Below are positions 15,473-19,660 of a stretch of 19,660 nucleotides of DNA, in pieces. Numbering within the stretch: position 1 is the first letter of the stretch; each line of letters starts with the position of its first letter. The translations under genes were made by a program, and so were the position numbers. Under the pieces are notes generated by a model that saw nothing but the letters and a program-made list of their open reading frames with translations, searched no databases and was not told the origin of the DNA. This DNA comes from an uncultured Blautia sp. (GTDB taxonomy: Bacteria; Bacillota; Clostridia; Lachnospirales; Lachnospiraceae): contig CAKRTP010000023.1 in assembly GCA_934402155.1 (NCBI GenBank), positions 1 to 19,660 of the forward strand, read 5' to 3'.

Positions 15473-16687
15473 CTATTCGATCACCAGATCCGGATTCTCC
15501 GAGAAGTGTTTCAGAATTACGATAGGATCTGTTGTCGATGGATTTGTGATCACAATTCCCTCTTTTGCTGCTTTTTCAGTTACAAAATATTCATCGTGTG
15601 TCAGCTGTCCGTAATGGATCAGTGCCGGAGATTCAATCTCCCATTTGCCAAATGTTCCATGACCTTCCAGACAGATAAGACCATATGGTGCATTGTCTTT
15701 AATTGTCACTGTCTGTCCCGGAAGAACTGTCAGGCGTTTCGCACATACTGTTTTGCACTTATAGCAGATCCACTCTTCAATATATCCATCTGCGATCATT
15801 TCTTCCAGCGGCTTCACCGGCTTCGGTGCCATAAAACGATTCTTATGGAAGTCAGGATCTACATTTCTTTCCCAGTCAATGACATCCAGCAGGTATTCAT
15901 AATTTCCGATTTCTTCTTCCGGTGTGTTTTTCCAGAGAAGATCTTCTCCTACGATCTGTCCGTTCAGGAGTACTGACTGATACATTGCATACACATCAGA
16001 TGCAAACTGTGGTTCATAAGTACAAAGACTTCCTGGTGCATGTAAAACTCCTGGAGGAACATCCCATCCTGTATCAAGATCTAACTTATAAGCCATTGCC
16101 AGAGATGTGATCTTGTTATCACCCTTCGTAAAGTTTCTGAGTGCATCCAGCACCTGATCTTTTGTTGTTTCCGAATTCAGTCCAAAGAAAGTAAATGGAA
16201 ATTCTCCACCATGGTTGTTTAACTGTGATGGGAAGAAATACATCTCCGGTTTTCCTGATGCTCCAACTCTGTTGGCATGCTGATCTCTGTGATGAATATG
16301 ATGCGGCAACGGACCTGCATTATCAAAGAATTTAGAGAACATTGCCCATCTGTGATATTTATTCCAGAGTGTTTCTCCGATCACTTCCGCTCCGAGAAGT
16401 TCAACTACATCTCTGAGCAGAACCTTTTCTTTTCCTTCATCGTCTACAACAACGTAACTAAGACCTTCGTCCTCAGGTGTCCCTGGTCCATTCTCTGCCC
16501 ATGTAGTTGATGAAAACCATCTCTCATCAATACCGCCTCTCTGTCCCAGAACAAAATAGTCATCCGGATGAAGTTTTATTCTCTTTCCCGGTCGGCAAAA
16601 TGATCTCGGTACCCATGTAGGAGCCAGTCTTAAAATTCCATTTCCCTGTTCCAATGCCTGCTCTGCAAGTCTCTTCTTATCTGACAT
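15473..16687 (-). CDS. Large cupin protein A, sugar isomerase-like, first gene of the operon
   Basis: This 404-residue protein is paralogous to the one at 8904-10208. Conserved blocks include KLHPDDYF (38-45), ERWFSST (55-61), FSKFFDN (117-123), HHIH (129-132), GKPE (145-148), PPGVLHAPGS (211-220), DWERNVDP (271-278) and LTVLPGQTVTIKDNAPYG (319-336). H130, H132, E148 and H216 are plausible metal ligands by comparison with type I phosphomannose isomerase, whose overall sequence is otherwise different. No signal peptide or membrane segment is seen, so it is cytoplasmic. GGAG precedes the ATG by 7 nt. Being first after the operator-bearing promoter makes it the most directly regulated gene. A named function cannot be assigned; aldose-ketose isomerase is my leading guess. 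Confidence 0.75.
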   Translation of the reverse strand: MSDKKRLAEQALEQGNGILRLAPTWVPRSFCRPGKRIKLHPDDYFVLGQRGGIDERWFSSTTWAENGPGTPEDEGLSYVVVDDEGKEKVLLRDVVELLGAEVIGETLWNKYHRWAMFSKFFDNAGPLPHHIHHRDQHANRVGASGKPEMYFFPSQLNNHGGEFPFTFFGLNSETTKDQVLDALRNFTKGDNKITSLAMAYKLDLDTGWDVPPGVLHAPGSLCTYEPQFASDVYAMYQSVLLNGQIVGEDLLWKNTPEEEIGNYEYLLDVIDWERNVDPDFHKNRFMAPKPVKPLEEMIADGYIEEWICYKCKTVCAKRLTVLPGQTVTIKDNAPYGLICLEGHGTFGKWEIESPALIHYGQLTHDEYFVTEKAAKEGIVITNPSTTDPIVILKHFSENPDLVIE

Positions 16688-16705
16688 ATTATTTCTCCTT
16701 TTTTG

Positions 16706-16719
16706 GTAAAACGTTTTTC
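16706..16719. promoter_or_regulatory. Operator-like site 1 (downstream of promoter)
   Basis: GTAAAACGTTTTTC on the plus strand differs by one base from sites 2 and 3. Its centre is about 103 nt downstream of the predicted transcription start, ending 18 nt before the cupin A start codon. A bound LacI-type repressor here could block elongation or pair with site 2 by looping. Confidence 0.65.
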
Positions 16720-16821
16720 TAATGGATAAAAAAAATATCTTCTTATTTCGTTGTGTATTTTTACTATTTTTTCACGCATATTCTCCGTGTTTTAAGTGAT
16801 TTTGCCACCTAAGATAGGTTT

Positions 16822-16850
16822 ATCATATTCCTTTCACCATGATTTGTCAA
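16822..16850 (-). promoter_or_regulatory. Sigma-A-like promoter of the sugar operon
   Basis: The minus strand has TTGACA (16845-16850), a 17-nt spacer and TATGAT (16822-16827): 6 of 6 and 5 of 6 consensus matches at ideal spacing. Start of transcription is expected near 16815. It lies between operator-like sites 1 and 2. Confidence 0.85.
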
Positions 16851-16884
16851 TTCATTTTTCTGTTTAATTTTATTTTTGTGAATA

Positions 16885-16898
16885 GTGAAACGTTTTTT
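16885..16898. promoter_or_regulatory. Operator-like site 2
   Basis: GTGAAACGTTTTTT on the plus strand is the same CG-centred near-palindrome as at sites 1 and 3. Its centre is about 76 nt upstream of the predicted start and 179 bp from site 1, about 17 helical turns at 10.5 bp per turn. Confidence 0.65.
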
Positions 16899-16955
16899 TC
16901 ATTTATTTTTAGTTGTTCTGCACAATATTCTCGTATTTTTGTCTATTATTTATTA

Positions 16956-16969
16956 GTGAAACGTTTTTC
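16956..16969. promoter_or_regulatory. Operator-like site 3
   Basis: GTGAAACGTTTTTC on the plus strand is centred 71 bp upstream of site 2 and about 147 nt upstream of the predicted transcription start. Extended to AGTGAAACGTTTTTCT, its half-sites are AGTGAAACG and AGAAAAACG. Confidence 0.65.
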
Positions 16970-17022
16970 TATATGTTTTAAATATACAATTTATTATATT
17001 TTTTGTAAATTTATGAACAACT

Positions 17023-17050
17023 AAAAAAGAGAGGATTTTACTCCTCTCTT
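17023..17050 (-). terminator. Intrinsic terminator of the regulator gene
   Basis: AAGAGAGGA and TCCTCTCTT form a perfect 9-bp stem with a 6-nt loop, followed on the minus strand by more T residues. Its first bases overlap the TAA of the regulator. It separates the regulator transcript from the sugar operon. Confidence 0.85.
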
Positions 17051-18131
17051 ACCAGTCTATCAAATTCCAGTCTTCCGGTGCATCTTTTACCGTTGATTTA
17101 CGTACAACAAGACGTGCCGTCATTCTGACACCAATTGCATCATGAAACTTTTCATCCTGCTCTTCGATTCTCTGAAACAAAATTTTGGCAGCCTCGATAC
17201 CAGCATGTTTCTTCCTGATATGTATAGTCGACAGTGACGGTTCTACAACACTCGCCAGAAAAACATCATCATATCCCATCAGTTTTACATCTTCCGGCAT
17301 TCTTTTGCCATATTCTTTCAGTACTTTTAATGCGCCTATTGCCATCTGGTCATTTCCACAAAATACACCGTCCAGATCCGGAACCTGTTCCAGCAGCTGC
17401 TTCATACAGGTATATCCACTCTGATGACTGTAATCACCGTAAGCCACCATAGTCTTTCTGTCAAAGTACATCTGGTTCTTCTGCAAACAGTCCTCAAATC
17501 CTTTACTACGTTCTTTGACAATCTGCATTTCCGTTGGACCTGTGATATGACATATTTTCTTACAGCCACAGTCAATTAAATGCTGCACTGCTTTCTGTGC
17601 ATTCGCATATCCGTCGAAAAACACCGAATCGATTCCTATTTCTGTCAGATCCCGTTCCAGACTGACCAGTGGGATTTTTTTATATCTGTTAGCCTGCTTT
17701 CTTAATTGTGAAAAATATTTCTCTGCATTTTCATTTGGTACAAACGAAACAAAAATGATTCCGTCCACACGGCTGGCGATCAGTCTGCGAAACAGTTCTT
17801 TCTCTCTCTTGATCGCATCTTTGTCTCCATAAGTTCCCTGTGTATCACAGATAATGATCTGATATCCCTTTTCTACTGCAACAGAATTGATTCCCTTCAC
17901 AACATAAGGATAAAAAACTCCGCACATATCTTCCGTGATCACACCAATTGTCCCTGTCTTGTTATTTTTCATACTTCGTGCGATTGGATTAGCCTCATAA
18001 GAAAGTTCCTCAACTGCCTTTTCCACGCGCATTACCAGATCCGGGCTTACATATTTCGATTTATTCAGTACATTAGATACTGTCGAAATAGATACTCCCG
18101 CTTTTTTTGCAACCTCCTTGATTCCGCTCAT
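17049..18131 (-). CDS. LacI-family transcriptional regulator, probable repressor of the sugar operon
   Basis: The 360-residue protein has the LacI/GalR layout: N-terminal helix-turn-helix IKEVAKKAGVSISTVSNVLN (4-23), hinge helix NPIARSMKN (48-56), and a periplasmic-binding-protein-like effector domain from about residue 60 (TGTIGVITEDMCGVFYPYVV). CGNDQMAIGALKVL and GYDDVFLASVVEPSLSTI are typical C-domain segments. The hinge residue that inserts into the central CpG of the operator, usually Leu (PurR L54), is Met54 here. Three CG-centred near-palindromes lie immediately downstream in the sugar-operon control region and are its likely binding sites. The gene starts 9 nt after the AroE-like gene, so it is transcribed with it rather than from the promoter it would control. 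Confidence 0.93.
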   Translation of the reverse strand: MSGIKEVAKKAGVSISTVSNVLNKSKYVSPDLVMRVEKAVEELSYEANPIARSMKNNKTGTIGVITEDMCGVFYPYVVKGINSVAVEKGYQIIICDTQGTYGDKDAIKREKELFRRLIASRVDGIIFVSFVPNENAEKYFSQLRKQANRYKKIPLVSLERDLTEIGIDSVFFDGYANAQKAVQHLIDCGCKKICHITGPTEMQIVKERSKGFEDCLQKNQMYFDRKTMVAYGDYSHQSGYTCMKQLLEQVPDLDGVFCGNDQMAIGALKVLKEYGKRMPEDVKLMGYDDVFLASVVEPSLSTIHIRKKHAGIEAAKILFQRIEEQDEKFHDAIGVRMTARLVVRKSTVKDAPEDWNLIDW

Positions 18132-18140
18132 ATACTGTTA

Positions 18141-18989
18141 TTATTCTCCATATTCTTTTTTCATTGCCTGTTTCATAATCTCAACAGGAGCCTTCTTTCC
18201 TGTCCAGAGTTCATATGCCAGGGCACCCTGATTCACAAGCATTTCAAGTCCATTAAAAGTTTTCAGATTTCGACCTTCTGCCTCTTTCAAGAAAGACGTC
18301 TTTAACTTATTCGGTATTACATCGCATACGATCACGTTTTCCGGCAGTCTGTCATAATCAATATCCGGTTTTTCATCATCTGTAAAGCCAATCGGTGTTG
18401 CATTAACCAGGATATCTGTGTCTTCCGGAACTACAATACAGTCATTCCACTGCAGGAATATTCCAGCCGCCTGTGTTTTTTCGTTTATGATATCAGTCAG
18501 AGCCTGTCCGCTTTTTTGACTTCTGTTGATAACTGTGATCTTTCGAATTCCTGCACCAGCCAGTTCAACAGCAATCGCTCTGGCAGCTCCACCTGCCCCC
18601 AGGATTACTGCATTTCTGCCATTCAATGGAATTTCTCCATCTTGCAGACTTTTGATAAATCCTTTACCATCGGTATTTTCGCCCGTTAATTTATTATCTT
18701 TCCAGTAAATGGTATTGACTGCCCCCATGATTTCGGCACTTTCAGAAACCTCATCCAGATATTTAAGAACCTCTCCCTTATGAGGCATTGTAATATTAAT
18801 ACCTGTAAAGTTCATTGCCCTCAGGCCATTCATCGCCGCTTCAAGATCGCCTGAACGTACCTGGATCGTCAGATATTCCATTGGAATTCCCTCAGCATCA
18901 AAAGCAGCCTGTTCCATAACGACTGTCGGATTGTCATCTACCGGATCCCCAAAAACTCCAACCCACTGTTTTTGATATTTTCCTGCCAT
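18141..18989 (-). CDS. Shikimate dehydrogenase-like (AroE family) oxidoreductase, divergent substrate loop
   Basis: The 282-residue protein has the AroE fold. NITMPHK (65-71) includes catalytic K71, GAVNT (89-93) and NTDG (105-108) include catalytic D107, and the nucleotide loop GAGGAARA (131-138) is followed by NRSQKSG (155-161), a region that usually favours NADP. The shikimate-binding loop, HSxSP in AroE and YdiB, reads DDNPT (18-22), so the first serine is Asn and only the Thr hydroxyl remains. Quinate-type enzymes have SxT there, so it may use quinate or another cyclitol or polyol instead of shikimate. AGGAGGGG precedes the ATG. It lies between the thioesterase and the LacI-type regulator, with short gaps on both sides. 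Confidence 0.85.
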   Translation of the reverse strand: MAGKYQKQWVGVFGDPVDDNPTVVMEQAAFDAEGIPMEYLTIQVRSGDLEAAMNGLRAMNFTGINITMPHKGEVLKYLDEVSESAEIMGAVNTIYWKDNKLTGENTDGKGFIKSLQDGEIPLNGRNAVILGAGGAARAIAVELAGAGIRKITVINRSQKSGQALTDIINEKTQAAGIFLQWNDCIVVPEDTDILVNATPIGFTDDEKPDIDYDRLPENVIVCDVIPNKLKTSFLKEAEGRNLKTFNGLEMLVNQGALAYELWTGKKAPVEIMKQAMKKEYGE

Positions 18990-19015
18990 ACATACCCCTC
19001 CTAGCGTTTATCACT

Positions 19016-19660
19016 TTAATTCTGTGTTTTTTGTATAAATTCTACGACTGCATACGGATTATCTGTCTGATCATTGAGAAGAATCGTGGTTGTATTGTCT
19101 GTCCGACTTTTTCCAGGATACACGATATCATGCAGTTTCGCCTGCTGCTTATACTCTGCACGCATCTGATAAATTCTGTAATCTTCCGGAAGATAATCCA
19201 TTGCCATCTGAACATACTGACAATTATTTACATGATGGTTCGTATCCAGATGATGTTTCTGTATACTGAAACTCTCCTGTTTTTCGTACTCCTTTGGTAA
19301 AACGATTTTCCGTGGAGCATAATTCATTTCCAGTTTTTCTTCCAACTCATACCCTTTTGTATCTCTCTCTGTCAGTTTAGCAGGAAATCCATTCTCCGCA
19401 TTGATATATGTCCAGTAAGTGTTTGCATATGCAATCCTCTCACCATCCTTCGTTTCCATGCAGAAATTACGCATTCCCAAAAAACTTCTGAAACCATATG
19501 CCCAGGTACACGTCCTGATTTCTTCTCCGAGAGAGGGATAGCGATCTACAATTACCTGCCACGCAGATAATACCCAGAACCGTTTCCATTCTTTGAGAAC
19601 TTCTATCCCAAGCCCCACTTCTTCAGATTGAAATGTACTGCAATCCTGAAAATAATTCAG
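19016..19660 (-). CDS. Acyl-ACP thioesterase (FatA type), 5' end outside window
   Basis: The enzyme hydrolyses acyl-ACP to free fatty acid and ACP in the cytoplasm, ending fatty acid synthesis. The 214 visible residues fit the Acyl-ACP thioesterase family (double hotdog fold). LNYFQDCSTFQSEEVGLGIE from the window edge is the typical first-hotdog helix, and FRSFLGMRNF, ANTYWTYIN and the second-hotdog LDTNHHVNNCQYVQMAMDYL follow, with the conserved Asn and His of NxHVNN. A GTG at 19618 could be taken as the start, but the frame stays open and homologous up to position 19660, so the gene continues beyond the window. It precedes the AroE-like gene by 26 nt on the same strand. It has no clear functional link to sugar use. 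Confidence 0.92.
   Translation of the reverse strand: MNYFQDCSTFQSEEVGLGIEVLKEWKRFWVLSAWQVIVDRYPSLGEEIRTCTWAYGFRSFLGMRNFCMETKDGERIAYANTYWTYINAENGFPAKLTERDTKGYELEEKLEMNYAPRKIVLPKEYEKQESFSIQKHHLDTNHHVNNCQYVQMAMDYLPEDYRIYQMRAEYKQQAKLHDIVYPGKSRTDNTTTILLNDQTDNPYAVVEFIQKTQN

Larger units (their letters stand above)
16688..17048 (-). promoter_or_regulatory. 361-bp control region of the sugar operon
   Basis: This very AT-rich gap separates the regulator gene from the operon it probably controls. It holds the regulator's terminator, three operator-like sites (centres 16962.5, 16891.5, 16712.5), one strong promoter and an untranslated leader of about 128 nt ending in the cupin A ribosome binding site. 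No convincing gene is seen in it. Confidence 0.85.

Noticed and set aside
16630..16779. Possible 49-residue leader ORF (starts MREKIVKIHNEIRR) overlapping the start of cupin A
   Set aside because: GGAG is only 3 nt from its ATG, the sequence is low-complexity from an AT-rich leader, and it overlaps the cupin A start in another frame. Conservation would be needed to take it seriously.
16885..16969. CcpA cre sites
   Set aside because: With the central CG aligned, the outer TG and CA positions of the cre consensus do not fit; a cognate LacI-type operator explains the repeated sequence better, although CcpA binding cannot be excluded.
19297..19310. Operator-like GTAAAACGATTTTC within the thioesterase gene
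   Set aside because: The second half-site is imperfect, it lies inside a coding region far from the promoter, and such AT-rich matches occur by chance.
1..19660. Mobile elements, CRISPR arrays, toxin-antitoxin or phage-defence genes
   Set aside because: No transposase, integrase, direct-repeat array or defence-type protein was recognisable in any frame read; the region looks like ordinary chromosome plus a catabolic operon.

Overview
The window looks like chromosome of a low-to-mid GC Gram-positive anaerobe, most likely Clostridia/Lachnospiraceae. Support: strong AGGAGG-type ribosome binding sites, sigma-A-like promoters, the neighbours cvfB-dnaE-pfkA, a stand-alone FatA-type acyl-ACP thioesterase, and protein sequences typical of gut Firmicutes. 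The taxonomic call is inference from gene content and codon style. Every gene I can support is on the minus strand, so transcription runs from high to low coordinates. No tRNA, rRNA, CRISPR array, insertion sequence or phage gene was seen.

Right end (19660 to 17049): an apparent operon of an acyl-ACP thioesterase (5' end outside the window), a divergent AroE-like dehydrogenase and a LacI-family regulator, closed by an intrinsic terminator that overlaps the regulator's stop codon.

Centre (17048 to 6240): a nine-gene sugar-utilisation operon. Its 361-bp control region holds a textbook promoter (TTGACA, 17 bp, TATGAT) and three copies of a CG-centred near-palindrome, GTGAAACGTTTTTC, which are probably operators for the adjacent LacI-type protein. 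Gene order: cupin/sugar-isomerase-like protein A; CUT2 (ribose-type) ABC transporter ATPase, permease and secreted binding protein; a strong internal terminator; FucU-type mutarotase; DUF4432 aldose-epimerase-like protein; cupin/sugar-isomerase-like protein B, a paralogue of A; FGGY kinase closest to L-xylulose kinase; Gfo/Idh/MocA oxidoreductase; terminator. A coherent reading is uptake of a free aldose (or a pair of related sugars), anomer interconversion by the two mutarotase-like proteins, isomerisation to a ketose by the cupin proteins, and phosphorylation by the kinase, with a redox side step by the Gfo/Idh/MocA enzyme and possibly the AroE-like enzyme. The sugar is not identifiable from sequence. 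The two large cupins carry an HHxH...KPE...H layout like type I phosphomannose isomerase and are the most novel component.

Left end (6186 to 1): housekeeping genes cvfB, dnaE, pfkA and a 3'-truncated SpoU/TrmH-family rRNA methyltransferase. A candidate promoter lies in front of cvfB, and a second candidate promoter plus a perfect leader hairpin lies in front of pfkA.

Several starts differ from the longest open frame. pfkA, cvfB and the FGGY kinase start at internal ATGs chosen by their ribosome binding sites. The ABC ATPase appears to start at TTG.
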